From Tieghemostelium lacteum (taxonomy: Eukaryota; Evosea; Eumycetozoa; Dictyosteliales; Raperosteliaceae), in the NCBI GenBank assembly GCA_001606155.1, contig LODT01000035.1:672658-736657 (forward strand): DNA of 64,000 bases. The letters run 5' to 3'. Made by a program: the position numbers and the translations under genes. Position 1 is the stretch's first letter, and each line of letters starts with the position of its first letter. Below the pieces are notes generated by a model. That model worked only from the letters and a program-made list of their open reading frames with translations. It searched no databases and was not told the origin of the DNA. Shown here one piece after another: positions 11,239-24,378 of the stretch.

Positions 11239-14200
11239 ATGTTTAAAGAAATTGCAATCTTAATTTTATTAGTAATTTCCATTATTTTTATTATTCCATT
11301 TTATATAGTACAACCAAAATTTATAATAGATAATTCGTTTAGATTAATTGAAAAAAATCAACTTGAACTTAATGAGGATGTAACTTTATTAGCAATTCCA
11401 CATTCCCATTGTGATTCTGGGTGGATAGATACATATGAGGTAAGTTTTATAAATAATTGTTAAACTATTATAAAATATTAAAATTGTAATATAAAGGATT
11501 ATGGAAAGACAGTTAAAGAAATTCTAGATAAAACAGTGAAACATTTAATTAAAGATAAAAACAAGAAATTTAGTTGGAGTGAGATTTCTTTTTTTAAAAA
11601 ATGGTGGGAATTAAGAGACAACACACTAAGAGAAAGTGTAAGAGAATTAGTTAGAGATGGTAGATTAGAGTTTTTGGGTGGTTATGTACAAAATGATGAA
11701 AGTCTTGCTAGTGTTGAGGATGTAATTGATCAAATGACTGAAGGTCATTTATGGTTACAACAACATTTTAATGTAACTCCAACTTCAGCTTGGCAAATTG
11801 ATCCTTTTGGGTATAGTAGTTCTACACCTTATATATTTAGTAGAATGGGTTATACATCATTGGTTATTAATAGAGTTAGTACCTCTATTAAAGATGAAAT
11901 GAAAGATAATAGAGAAATGGAGTTTATATGGAGAGGTTCAAAAACTATTGGATCTCCATCAGAGATTTTAGTTAACACTTTATTTGACCATTACTCTTAT
12001 CCAAATGTTCTGAAACCACATCTAAAGAAAAGCAAAGAAAAGAAAAATATTAAAAAGTATATTGATCATTTGAAATCAGTTTATAATACAAAGTATATAA
12101 TGATACCGTTTGGCGATGATTTCACTTTTGGAAAATGGGATGAATTTGATCAGAATGATAGAACTCTGGAATTTTTAAATAGTAGAAAAGATTACTATGG
12201 TATAAAAGAAATTAGATATGCAACTGTTGGAGAATATTTTAAATTAGTTTCTGATGAATTGAAATCTAAAGATTTGCCTATATATGACGGTGATTTTTTC
12301 CCTTATATAACTGATGATGAACCTTGGACTGGTTACTACTCAACACATCCAGTATTTAAAAGACAAGTTAGAGAGTTCTCAAATATTCTCAAAAACACTG
12401 ATATATTCTATACCTTTGCCAATCAGCTTTTAACAAAGAGTAATAATGAATATAATAATGGGTTATTCAACCAGCTTCAATCATCAAGATATTCATTAGC
12501 GCTTGCACAACATCATGATGCTATCAGTGGAACTGCTAGAAGTTTTGTAATGAATGATTATGCAAAACAACTAAACCATTCTAGAATCAATACATTTAAT
12601 ACATTATCTAATACATTAGAGGTATTATTACTAAACAATTTTAATAGTTCAAACAAAGGTGGAAATAGATTTACCTCTAATAATTTAATTAATTTAGAGG
12701 ATCTAAAGAATGGTCAAGTACTTTCTATGGTATACTTGAATTCATTGGGTTGGACGTTACAAAGACACATTTCATTTAGAGTATATAGCTCTAATAGTAT
12801 ATATCTAGAAAGACTAGAACTACTAAACTCCAACAAAGATTCCATTGAATACCAGATAGTACCTATTATAAAGCCATCTTCATGCACAAAAGACATTAAA
12901 AATCACTACTCCATTCACTTTAAGATTGATTTACCTCCAATAGGTATATCAACTTGGTTCCTAAGATTATCTAATTGGACAACAGGCAGAGACAAATTCT
13001 CAACCATAAAGAAAGTAGATGATCCTAGTTTGGTAGTTTTAAAATCACAAAGTCATTCTATAAGCTTTAATGGAAAAGGAATGATCCAATCTGTATCTTC
13101 TGATAGAGTATATGATATCCAAAGTAGTCTATTCGAATATAAAACGTCAAAGTCAGGTGCCTATATATTTGCTCCTAAAAAAAAGATGCCATATCTTGAC
13201 AACCACAGTAAACAAACTTATTACCATGTAGATGGTCCTTTGGTATCTGAACTATTGGTTATAAATGGTGATGAAGATCCTTGTCAGAACGATAACAATT
13301 TAATTTATACTAGACTTTATAAATCTAATGTTAATCATAAACTTTTCACAGACCAGATTATTGAAGTGGGCTATTCTCTAAAATCTCAAGGAAATAGAGA
13401 GGTTGTGCTTGATTTTGGTATGGAGAATCAAATAAATTCTAAAATTAAGGATTTCTATACCGATAATGGTATTGAACTCAGAAAAAGAACTATTAATGTA
13501 GAAAAATCAATAGAATACCAGTTTTATCCTGCACTACATTATGCTACTATAAATGACAATATCAACAATTATCAGTTATCCATGTTTGTTGATAGAAGTC
13601 TAGGAGTTAGTTCACCATCTACTGGTACTATAGAGGTAATGGTTCATAGAAACCTTTTACAGGATGATAGTAAAGGTTTGATATGGCCTAATAGAGATGG
13701 TAGTAGATCCGATGGTAAATTGTATTTGAAACTATCACCATTCAATGACCAATATGACCAATTGAAAAAACTTAGTATTCAAATTGACCAAACACCTCTG
13801 TTAATGACTAAATTAATTCCATCTATAAGTCAATATCTTGAAGAGTACAGAGTTAACTTTACACTCCTATCCAAAGAAATGGATAGTAATGTCCATCTAT
13901 ATTCTCTGAAAAAGTATTTAAATTCACAGGTTGGTTTAAGACTGTCTGATTTATCACTTACCAAACCAGCATCAGTGAATCTCTTTGACCTTTTCAATAG
14001 TGAAATTACACTTGAAGATTTTAATGAAAGATCATTATCATTTACTAAAAATATCAATAGTAAGTTTAATCATTATTTTTTGTAATAACCTAGTAGTATT
14101 AACAATTTAATATTAAATAGATATACAAGATAATAGCTTTAAAAAAACAAGGACCGCTTTAATACAAGGATCAGGTGAATCAATCAAATATCTAAAAAAA

Positions 14201-14669
14201 AATAGTTTTAGTAACAAGTTATTATCAGAAAATAATACAATAATTGATCCATTACAATTGAAATCCTATTATTTAAATATATCATTCCACCAAGAGAATC
14301 CACTAAATGTAAATTAATTTCTAAGATAAAAAGTAACATTGTAATATTTACTAATTATTACTTAAGCAATATAATATTAATTTAGATTCTGATCCATCAG
14401 TTAATATGAATAGATATTCATATGACTTTTCATATTATCCAATTGACGAAAGTTTTAATATTGACAAGGGTCCAATGAAAACAGCAACAACAATTCTTAT
14501 TCTTGCTATAGTGGTATCAATCAGTTCATTTTTATTGGTAGTAATTATCATAATTATCATTCTGAAGAAAAAGAAATTGTTATGTTTCCATAATCCAAAA
14601 CCAGATTCTACTGAGATCCCACCATTACATCATGATCAATTTCAACCGGAAAGCAAAATCATTTCCTAA
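11239..14669 (+). CDS. GH38 alpha-mannosidase, Golgi mannosidase II-like, with N- and C-terminal membrane helices
   Basis: Four exons (11239-11439, 11497-14059, 14121-14308, 14367-14669; phases 0, 1, 0) give about 1084 residues. GH38 enzymes trim mannose from N-glycans. Zinc and catalytic landmarks are present: PHSHCDSGW (the family's HxD), WQIDPFGYSSSTPYI with the nucleophile Asp, and AQHHDAISGTAR with the remaining zinc His. Residues ~4-26 are a hydrophobic signal anchor, as in type II Golgi enzymes. The spliced C-terminus adds a second hydrophobic helix (TILILAIVVSISSFLLVV onward) followed by KKKK and a ~35-residue tail, which is unusual. The start of exon 4 follows TTACTTAAG, the acceptor that matches the phase and avoids the stop created by the next AG. 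The HCD variant replaces the usual HND. Confidence 0.88.
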
Positions 14670-14689
14670 TCTATTTCTGAAAATTTTAA

Positions 14690-15010
14690 AAACTGTTTTA
14701 TCCCAAACATTATACCGCTGGGTGCTAGTTGCTGGACCGACCAGGGGGATACAACTGCAGGCAATAGATATTATATTATTGGTACTGGTGCTGGTGGTAG
14801 TAGCAATTATAAACAATAATTGATCACAAAGTGGATGGAACTAAAATGCAAACCAATTATCGGATTTTGGTATCAGAGTACAACGGAATCCCAACACCTG
14901 TCTCTAACTAAGCTTGAATGGCCCTTATACTTTAAAAATCCCTAGTGAGGATTTGTATAATATTGTTGCTGGGGTGTCCCTGTTGGTGTTCCCCCCACAT
15001 TCCCTTTGGA
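14690..15010 (+). mobile_element. Compositionally odd island, possible fossil LTR-element fragment
   Basis: Between the mannosidase and the ComC-like gene this ~320-base block is clearly GC-richer than its surroundings and contains no convincing ORF. At 14868-14878 it carries TGGTATCAGAG, the form of primer-binding site (complementary to an initiator tRNA-Met 3' end) seen just inside the 5' LTR of many Ty1/copia elements. No LTR pair, gag or pol similarity was recognised. If real, it is an old broken fragment. It could equally be a non-coding RNA or chance. Confidence 0.22.
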
Positions 15011-15432
15011 TTATTTAATTTACAGTGTTATCAATAGTATTCCACACTTCTAAAAAGAACATATTTTCATATTTTTTACATATATTAATAAATTTAAAAG
15101 AATCTAAATTTGTTCTACCACAAACAGCTTTACTCTTTATTACTTTTCTTTAAAATAACTCCATTTGAATCAATTTAATTTTTGAGTCAAATTTGTATTC
15201 TATAGATTATTTCTATGGATTTAATTTCAACAAGTGTAGCTATATCAATTACTTATTAGATCTTATTCGATTGGACTTTAACTAATAGTTTTTTCCATTT
15301 GTTTAAATAATAAAAAAATTTTAAGATATTTGATAAGATGGTCTGATAATATCAGATTTTTTTTCGAATAATGTCTTTTAGATTTTTATTTTGATAAAAA
15401 TTTATCGTTTTAACAATTTATAAATAATATCA
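15011..15432. other. AT-rich leader region of the ComC-like gene
   Basis: AT-rich sequence without an ORF or recognised RNA gene lies directly upstream of the ComC-like start codon. It probably contains the promoter and 5' UTR. Confidence 0.4.
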
Positions 15433-18400
15433 ATGAAGACATCATTAAAAGTATTTTTATTTCTTTGTAGTACATTTATATTAAATTGTAATTATTTATA
15501 AAGTTAAATTTACAACTTGAGGATATTTTATTAACTTCATTTCTACAGATACAGTTTCAGGGTACACTTTTGTTGATCAAACTGAGGATATTTTAAATCA
15601 AGCTTATGGATCCTTAACAAATGGTTATTGCTTTTATATTTATAATATTGTAGTTACAAGAGAATCAGGTGATCTTGAAATTACTAGTGTAAACTCTGTA
15701 GGGTCTGTGAATATTTCATCATCAGCAGGAAATCCTATCAGTCAAACTTTTGCAAACCAATGGATTGGATCAATTTCTATAATATTTATTGCCAATACCC
15801 AAGGTTCATTTCAAATAGCTGTAAATGGAGGAACTGTTATTGCCAGTATTCCATTTAATTGTATTTCAATGCCATACCCAATCCAACAATTAAATACAGG
15901 GTTGACATTCATTAAATATCAAGATTCCTATCACACCACATTGAAATTTAATGTAACAAGACCTATTAGCTTTGATCCAAATTCACCATTCTTTAGCGTC
16001 AATTCCCCATATAATTGTAAATTCTCAGCATTATCAACTCAAAATTATGCAATGTCTTGTAGTATTCCAGCAATTATTCCAGTCTATCCAGTTCCAAAAA
16101 ATATAGTTGTTACAATCAAAAATGTTCTAGATACTAGTCAGTTTTTTGATATTTTAATTCCTACTTTTGTAAAAACAAGTAAGTTTTTATGTATTTTCAA
16201 ATAGTGCACTAAATTATTTGTATTAACAAAATAATGTGATATAGTTCCCACAAGTGAAACATATTCTCCTAGTAGTCAAGTATACCAAGACAATTTAGCA
16301 TCACCAGATTGTGTTAAAACTTTTTATTTACTTTGGAATGGTAGTTTATCAGGAGATTCTTACTACCAGACAACTACAAGTACAGATGTACCAATAACCA
16401 ATTTCATCAGTAGCATATCACTACAAAAGTATAAAAAGGTATTAGCTAATCAGAATAGTATTTTATCCCTATATTCTAAAAGTTATACCTCATTAGATAA
16501 CGGTAGTAGTTCAAAATACAAAATGATAGTAACTCAAAATTACACATCATTAGAAATTGCATCATTTGACTATCTAAATATCAATATACGTATGTTATCT
16601 AAAAAAAATGTCATCATCTTATAAAAGATATTATATTAATATATAACAGCTTTTCGTATAAAACCTGTATTCGGTGTTACCTCATGGCAGGGGGATAGAG
16701 TTGTAGATTATGTTTTAAATTCAGACACATTAAATATACCTTTTGTATCAGAAATATCAATTGGATCATATACTATACAGACAAAATTAAACTATCCATA
16801 TGGTATATTTTCTACCTATAGAACAATATATCAATTTGACTCCGTAATTGTAGACTTAAATTATCAAATGAACTTAAATTTCTATGGTAGAGCTTCAACT
16901 ACAAGTGGTTCTGTTTTAGGTAAGTTATAATCACAAATTTAATGATAAAACTATATAATTAATTTAATACATATAATAGATACCAATCCACCTATAATTA
17001 ACTCACTAGAACTCATTGGAATTGGCGGTCTTCAGACTCTTGTAAGAATATCAGTATCATCAAGCTCTGGATTTTTTAAAATGGTAATAAACTTTGATTT
17101 CCAAATGACATCTGCTGATTTGGTTAGTGGTTCACTACAAAATGGTATATTTGAAAAGGTTTGGGATAACAAAAATTTAGAATATATAGAAAAAAATGGA
17201 AATGGTTTTATTCAATTATATGATATTGCTGGTAACAAGGTAAATTCATGGGTAAAAAGCTATAATGTATCGTCAATTCCAAATATTATAATTCAACCAC
17301 AAGCCAGTAAGTTATTATATTAGGTATCTTTATTTTTTCATTAATATTAATTAAATTGGTGGTAAATTACAGGTGTTTTAGAAAGATTAAGTTATCCGGA
17401 TATTACTTACTTTTTCTTTTACCAAAGAGAAATGGATCTATCTACAAGTGCTGTATCAAATACATTATATGTAAATTTCACAAATGTTAATAAGGATACC
17501 ATGGTATCTTTACAAATATTTGATGGTATTGATAAGACATTTTGGGGTAAATGGGATAATTTGTTAAATTTGTTCTCAATTGATTTCACAATTCAACCAA
17601 GAGCTATTGCAGGTGTAATTGAATGGAAACTTACTTACCCATTAATAGAGTACTATAGTTATATGTTACCTTATTATGGATTCAATAATCAGCAGTTAAT
17701 TGCCATTACTCCTGGTATGTATAAATTAAACAAACCTAAAGCATCTGTATTCGCATTACTGATATTTTCGAAATCTGTATTATTTTAGTTTCAGATAGAA
17801 TGCCACCTTTAATTTCGAAATTAGTACCAACTCAAACCAGTAGTTTTATTAGTTGGGATGTGACTATTACTGATCAATATAATGGCATTAAAAGTGGAAA
17901 GTTTTCAGTGTTGGGTGATTATGATCTTAAACCATACAACTTCTCTTTTGTTGTAGATGCTTCATCTTCACCTATGACCTATCAGTACACTATAAATATC
18001 ACACTCCCTACAGAATGTGTAAACACAGTTTACACTCTAAACTATGTCGAACTGACTGATAAACTAGGTCTAACAAGTTTCTATGAGTATCAAAATATGG
18101 AATTACCCTACAAATCCCAATTCCTTATAGATAACAATGATATTAATCCATTTTTACCCATTTTGGCTGATTATCAAAACCGTTCAATTGCATTAACTTG
18201 TACACCCTTTGTCGATGATCCCTCACCACCAGAACTAAAGGAATTTAGTACAAGTGTATCTACATTAGATGTTGGCAGTAATCAAAGGGATTTTGATATT
18301 TCATTCACAGTAGCTGATTATAACAATGTCTCATCAATATCCACCAGACATCTACCATTCTGCTATGCACATGGACCAATGCTGGAAACCTATAAAGTAG

Positions 18401-19908
18401 AGGCTGAATTGGTATCAAACAATCCTCTTTACACTGCAGAGTTTGTGTGCCACATGAAGATTCCATATGGGTTTGGAATACCCAGTACAGGTATCTATTT
18501 TTCAATTCATGGTTATGCAGATGTAAATTCAAATATTGCTGGTTTTACATATTTCCAGTTAACCCAATTAACAAGTTCTTCTTCAATGCCAATTACCTTC
18601 TCAAGAGCTATTCCAGTCATCAGAGAAACATCACCAATTAAACAAAATTCCCATACTATAACCTTGTATGGCTATCAATTTGGTGAAGACAGTCAAATTA
18701 AGATTGAATATGTAGGTGGTAACAGTACATCTTCAACTCCAACATTCCTATCTACCAGTGTAATTATATTTGATGGAATAACTGCTGGACAAAAGGGATA
18801 TAACATTTCAGTTGTTGGTTCATCGGTACAATCCAATGTAATTCAGTTCACATTCCCTGATACCCAACCCCCAGTCACTAGGGCTCCTCAATCATGTCCA
18901 GGAATTCCTGAATGTGGAGGTCCAACACAAGGCACATGTGATGGATTTGGTACTTGTAGATGTATTAAACCATGGGTTGGATTTGATTGTCAATCTCAAG
19001 TTGTTGTAATAGATCCAATAATCGATCCAAATAACCCAGGAGGTGGTATTGATTATAACACAACTCTTCCTGATGGAGAAACTATCACTATCAAAGGTAT
19101 TATCAATGTTATTTCATTGAGAGAACTTAAACCTGATGGATCACTATTCATTGAATTGCCATTCAACAAATGGTATTATACCAATATCACTGGAAATTCA
19201 AGTGACACACTTAGATTCCTCTACCAATCAAATATCACTCAGAATTCATTGACAACATTGGTGAGTGTGACTTTGGAGTTCTTCAAAGTTGAAAAAGAAA
19301 TTATATTTGCAAATCAGCCAGTTCAAATGTTACCATCATCACTAAAATATAATATTCAATTGTCAGAATACTCATTCAATTCTAAGGTAAATTACCTTCA
19401 AGTTGTAATGAGTTCATCCATTCAAGCAAGTGTCGAAGATACCTGTACATTCCAAGAGTCCAATCAAAATGGCGAGAATTCTGATTACTTCAAACTTCAA
19501 ATCAACCAAAACTCGCTCTATGGAAGATTCATAAAGAGAGGATTGGTTGACAACAAAATCAGATCCATATCCAATTCATTATTGAATTCTACTGAAATTC
19601 AATCAAGCCAAACTTCCAATTTTGTGAGTCAGTTTGTTGGTATCAACATTCCAAATTACAGTAAATCAGCTATACTAGATCCAGATTTCTCTCTATTAAT
19701 TGATTCTCGACCTGCAAAAGAGCAACAAACATCTGTTTGTCAATCTATTGATGATTCTGGTTTATCCAAAACTCAAAAGATTGGTATCATAATAGGTTGT
19801 GTCATTTTTGGGTTGATTATTATAATTTCAGTCACGTATTACATTTATAAAAAAAGACAACAAACTAGATGGACTAACAGTATAAACAACAAAATTTCAA
19901 AAAATTAA
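15433..19908 (+). CDS. ComC-like surface protein with TIG/IPT and EGF-like domains
   Basis: Seven exons (15433-15487, 15549-16178, 16245-16589, 16650-16919, 16980-17306, 17373-17714, 17789-19908) encode about 1362 residues, and all six introns are phase 1. Exon 1 encodes a signal peptide. Exons 2-6 encode beta-rich modules of roughly 90-210 residues each. Exon 7 holds more beta modules, an IPT/TIG-like segment (TITLYGYQFGEDS), an EGF-like domain (CGGPTQGTCDGFGTCRC then GFDC), and a conserved dictyostelid C-terminal domain like that of ComC. A single transmembrane helix (IGIIIGCVIFGLIIIISV) and a short basic tail end the protein. Relatives in D. discoideum act in cell-cell communication or recognition during development; the role here is inferred. 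Unspliced reading gives only fragments. Confidence 0.88.
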
Positions 19909-20145
19909 AAAAATAAAATAATTAGAAGGGGGTGTGTTATGACTTATTAAACTGTTTAATTTGGTGTGCAAATATTTTCTAAAATTTCAGGATAGCAAAA
20001 TAATTTAAAATTTTTTTTTTTTTAATTTTATTTCACAATTTTTTAATTATTCCAAACACAACAACAAATAATATTATCTATTTTTTTTTAATTTTTTACT
20101 TGTACAATATAACAATTTTTAGAATATACAAATTTATAATATAAA

Positions 20146-20585
20146 ATGGTCCAACAATCAAATTTTAAAACTGATCATCCTTTTGGTAAGGTTTAAATAG
20201 AGGGTAGATAAATATGGGAAATTGGGATTTCTAACATTTAGTGCATATGAATATAACAGAAAAGAGAAAGGAAGTAGCAGAAAGAATTAGAGGTAAATAT
20301 CAAGATAGAATTCCAGTTATTGTAGAGAAAGCACCAAGATCAGATGCACCAGACATTGATAAAAAGAAATACTTGGTACCTTCTGATATTACTGTTGGTA
20401 AATTTGTTTATGAAATTAGAAAACACATGAATAAGGTCAATGCTGAAAAGGCCATTTATCTATTTGTTAACAACACCATCCCACCAACAGCCGCTTTAAT
20501 TTCACAAATTTATGAACGTTACAAGGATGAAGATGGTTTCCTTTATATAACCTATTCCGGTGAAAACACCTTTGGTTCTAATTAA
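20146..20585 (+). CDS. atg8: Ubiquitin-like autophagy protein Atg8
   Basis: Exons 20146-20185 and 20260-20585 encode 121 residues, the usual Atg8 length. Atg8 is conjugated to phosphatidylethanolamine on the phagophore and drives autophagosome growth and cargo binding. The sequence is nearly canonical: [19 protein letters not shown], then [16 protein letters not shown], and a C-terminal ENTFGSN, so Atg4 would cut after Gly119 and remove Ser-Asn. The acceptor ATAACAG before 20260 was chosen because it yields the family's [14 protein letters not shown] junction. An earlier AG at about 20240 would insert six foreign residues. The T-rich upstream tract from ~20010 to 20100 fits a dictyostelid promoter. 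Confidence 0.97.
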
Positions 20586-20812
20586 TTATTAAGGGAATTA
20601 TAACAACATTTAAAAAACAAAAAGGACACTAATTCATATATATATACGAAATGTACACAAAAAAAAAAACTACCCAATTCAACAATAGATACACGGAGTC
20701 AATTCACTACCCTTAATAAATAATTAACCTTTTTTTTGTAAATATTTTATAAAAAAAAAATATATAACAGGACAACTCACACAGATGTGTTTAGTTGTCA
20801 GCTTTTAAAATT

Positions 20813-23296
20813 TTATTTCTTAATTTTCTTCTTTCTTCTAATTCTCTTCCAAGTACCAGTGGCATAGTTTGCTTCAAAAACAACAGTTTCTTCTGTAGTT
20901 TCTCCACTTTCATTATTTATGATACGTTCGCTGTTTATTGGTATATGTTTTACATCACCTTCCTGAGGTGTAGGATTTACTAGTATTCCACTGATAAATC
21001 TGTCTATTATTAATTTATTTTCTGGTGTCAGTAAATTGGATGATTCAAATAAACTGTCACAATTCATTAATGGTTGTTCTGTATTTCCATTATTATTATT
21101 AATAATACTATTAGTTGGTGGTTGTACTTGTGGTGTTGGTTGTTGTTGTTGTAGAGGTGTAGTATGAAGCATACTATTACTTTGAGAAATATTATGAATG
21201 TTATTGATATCAAATGCTGCTAAATTAGAGTGTAGTGGATGTGCTGCATTTGGTTGAATTAAACCTGTGGGAGTTTGTAAATTTTGACTAAATTGTGTAT
21301 GTGTAAACATACTCTGTGGAATTTGAATTGGTTGTATTGGTTGTATTGGTTGTGAAAACATTTGATGGTGATGTTGTTGCTGTTGTTGAAATTGTATTGG
21401 TAGTGGCATTGGCATGGGTATAGGTGTGTATTGTTGTTGATTTGGTTGAAGTTTATTTGGTTGTTGCTGTTGTTGTTGTTGTTGTTGATTATACATATTT
21501 GCTCTATTTAATAAATATTGTTGATCTAGTGTATTGGGATAAGGTGTATGTTGAGGTTTAGATGGTGAATGTTCAACAGATAATGGATTTTGTTGATCTA
21601 CTACACTCATTAAACTTGAGAGAGCTGACAATTCATCTTTTGACATTTCATTACCATTATTATTGTTGTTATTATTATGGGTAGAAGGGTTACTACCAGA
21701 GAGCATCATTGGTGAGGTTACTGGTGGTGATTCTTTAAGTCCAACCAATTCTGATGATGATATATCCGATTCTAAAGTTTGTTTAGATTTCTTTGAAGAT
21801 CTTGGTTTGGTAGCTGCTGCTGCTTTCTTTTCTAATTTCTCTTTCTTTTCTTTCTCTTTCTTTTCTTTCTTTTCCTGTTTTTCCTTTTCTTTTTTTTCCT
21901 TTTTCTCTTTGGTTGATTCTTTTTCCTTTTTCTCTTTTTTCTCTTTTACTACTTTCTTTTTCTCTTTTTTCAGGTCTTGTACACCTGATGATGATGCTGA
22001 TGCTGCTGTTGAAGTTGTAGTATTAGTTGTTGTAGGTTGTATATTTGTATCCATAGAATGCAGTTTCTTATCACTATCATTATTATCCTCTTTCAATTGA
22101 TGTTCACCATGTGGTGATGGTTCAATTGAATGCTTTCTTTTCTTTTGATTAGATTGACTTGCAGTATTAACTTCCTTTATATCTATAATTTGCATTTTAG
22201 TTTTCTTTAGTGCAGAACTACCTAAACCACCACTACTTGATCCCATTCCTTTAGAACTGGAACCCAGAAGTGAATTGTGATGTGAAAATGTTGGTGAGGT
22301 ATTCGACTGCATACCACCACCGTGGTGTGACATTATAGGCATTGAAGAAGAACTTCCAGATAATTGGTCACCAGCAGTACTGGTGTGATGTGACTTTGGT
22401 ATAAAAAGTGAAGATTTTCTAATGGGTACTGACATAAGACCATTGGAATTTAATTTCAATTTATCATTCTTTAAATCATGTGAATAACCATTGAAATGTG
22501 ATGTTGAAGATCCCATTGCAATATCATTTGCAGATTCACTATCCTTTATATTATTATTACTACTACTACTACTACTGTTATTGTTGTTGTTATTGTTATT
22601 GTTATTGTTATTATTATTATTCTGTTCAGATATTGATTGTAAAGTTGGAGATGTTGTCGATAGGTTTAGTTTTGTTCCTGTTAATGAAGGTGTGTTTCCT
22701 GTGCCTATCTTTTTTGAAAATACTTGTAAATCTGTTAATGGTTTCTGGAGTTTAAAATGATTATGTTGATTTAATGACTTTTCAACCAATGGTTTATTTA
22801 TGATATTATCATTTAAGTACAAGTTTTCTAACGGGTAGAAATTTAATCCACCTATTTGATCCACTGTTATAAAAGAGGTGTATTAGTAATTATAATAAAG
22901 AAGGGTGGTGAGGGGGTTATTTAGAGTAAACCTACATAAGTTATTTAATTTTTTAATATTATTTGAAAATGGTTCCAAATCTAAATTTACATAGATTTTG
23001 TCTTCACTAATCTTTTGAAGTAGTTGACCGAGGACTTTAATCCATTCGTCTTCTTCTTCATTTGCAATTTGTAATATCATATGGATATTAGACTCCAACT
23101 CTAGAAATTGTTTCTTTTTCAGAAACAAAAATGAAAAGAGTACTTTAATTCTGATGGTTGTTTCAATCTTTGTGAATTTCAATAAAAAGAATTGTAATAA
23201 ATCTTTGGTGAGAAGTGATGACAATCTTTCAGAACTCCATGGTTCTTCTAATTTACTCGCTAGCCATCCTTCTATATCTCTATGTTCAAAATTCAT
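20813..23296 (-). CDS. Negative elongation factor subunit A (NELF-A/WHSC2-like)
   Basis: Exons 23296-22936 and 22863-20813 (phase-1 intron) encode about 803 residues. The N-terminal ~170 residues are helical and match the NELF-A N-domain that pairs with NELF-C/D (WLASKLEEPW, ITIRIKVLFSFLFLKKKQ-like helix). Further on are a conserved VPIRKSSLFIP-like segment and a KMQIIDIKEV block followed by KKRKH, resembling the human NELF-A LLDI...KRRRK region. The remainder is low complexity: poly-Asn/Ser, a long Lys/Glu run (KKEKEKQEKKEKKEK), and Gln- and Met/Pro-rich stretches. NELF pauses RNA polymerase II near promoters with DSIF. The family call rests on the N-domain and the short motifs; the tail is unalignable by eye. 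Confidence 0.72.
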
Positions 23297-23640
23297 TAAT
23301 TATTAATATTTAAATTTTGAAATTTTCTGTTATTCAAACTAGCCTAAGTCTTAGGATCGTCTTTCTTTGTACAAAAAAAAAAGATACTAAAAATTAGATT
23401 ATTATTCAAAAAATTCAAAAGTGTAACAGTAAAAAAAAAATTCAAAAAAAAATTTAAAAAAAAAATGTAAAATTTGAAATTCAAAATGTTTAATTTAAGT
23501 TATTATTATAATTCCTTAAATAAGAAATTAGTGTTGTAGAAATAAATAATCATGATTTTTAATTTAATCCAAATTAATCAAAAATAAAAAATAAAAAAAA
23601 AAATTTTTTTTTTTAATAAGAATCTTCACAATCATCAAAA
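23297..23640. other. AT-rich divergent promoter region
   Basis: This stretch separates NELF-A (minus) from the DUF4476 gene (plus). It is extremely AT-rich, with several poly(A) tracts (23375-23385, 23430-23465) and an A-run followed by a T-run at about 23595-23615. No gene was recognised. Confidence 0.45.
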
Positions 23641-24117
23641 ATGGATAATATAACTGAAAAGGATTTAAAAAATATAGAAGAACAATTAAAAGGTTAGTTG
23701 GTCAAAATAGCTTTTATTAGACCATTATTTGGTTATTCTATGATAGATTTAAACAATATTGACCATATAGATGATGAAATCACAGGTGTTGTTCAAGATA
23801 AAGATAGAGTAAGACTAATTAGAACACATGCCAACTCATTTAATTTCACAAGTGAACAAGTAAAGAGACTCGTAAAAGCACAACATTGTAAGGACTAGAA
23901 AAACATTTGACACTTTTTAAAGTGTTTTGACATTAATATTAATATGTAACCTTTGGGTGGCAACTTTGAAAAATTTTCAACAGATGGAGAATCAAAAATT
24001 CAAACAGCTATTTTGTGTTATCCAAACACCACAGATAAACAAAATTATCAAATGGTAGTAGATGAATTTTATGATAATGAAAAGAATGAAATTAAATCAA
24101 AACTAAATATAAAATAA
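23641..24117 (+). CDS. DUF4476-family protein
   Basis: Three small exons (23641-23692, 23786-23887, 23984-24117; both introns phase 1) give about 95 residues. The spliced product reads through RLIRTHANSFNFTSEQVKRL and then an ILCYPNTTDKQNY block. This is the four-helix pattern of DUF4476, in which the last part is normally [VI]LYPR-x-x-[DN]-KxN. The family occurs in animals and protists and has no established function. The first intron has an in-frame stop directly after its donor, so splicing is required. No signal peptide or membrane helix is present, so the protein is probably cytosolic. Confidence 0.75.
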
Positions 24118-24378
24118 AAAGGAAAATCTGATGGGGTGATTAAAAGTGGATAAGAGTGTGTGTAAGTAATGAACAATATTAAAAATTTTCAATTATGGTT
24201 CTTACTTCTGGCAACTATTCTAGAAATCTTTTTTTAATTAAAAAACGATTTGCTTTTTGGGAAAATTTATTTTTTCATTTTCATTTTTTATAAATTAATT
24301 ACAGTTAGTTAGTTAAAACAATATTATCAACATTAATAATATTTATAAATAATTTATATACATACACAAAAACATAAA

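Noticed and set aside
20241-20259. Alternative Atg8 exon 2 start that would add HMNIT-like residues
   Set aside because: The acceptor at 20258-20259 gives the exact Atg8 family junction and length; the earlier one inserts residues found in no Atg8.
21663-22100. Phe/Ser-rich ORF opposite NELF-A
   Set aside because: It is the complement of the Lys/Glu low-complexity run of NELF-A.
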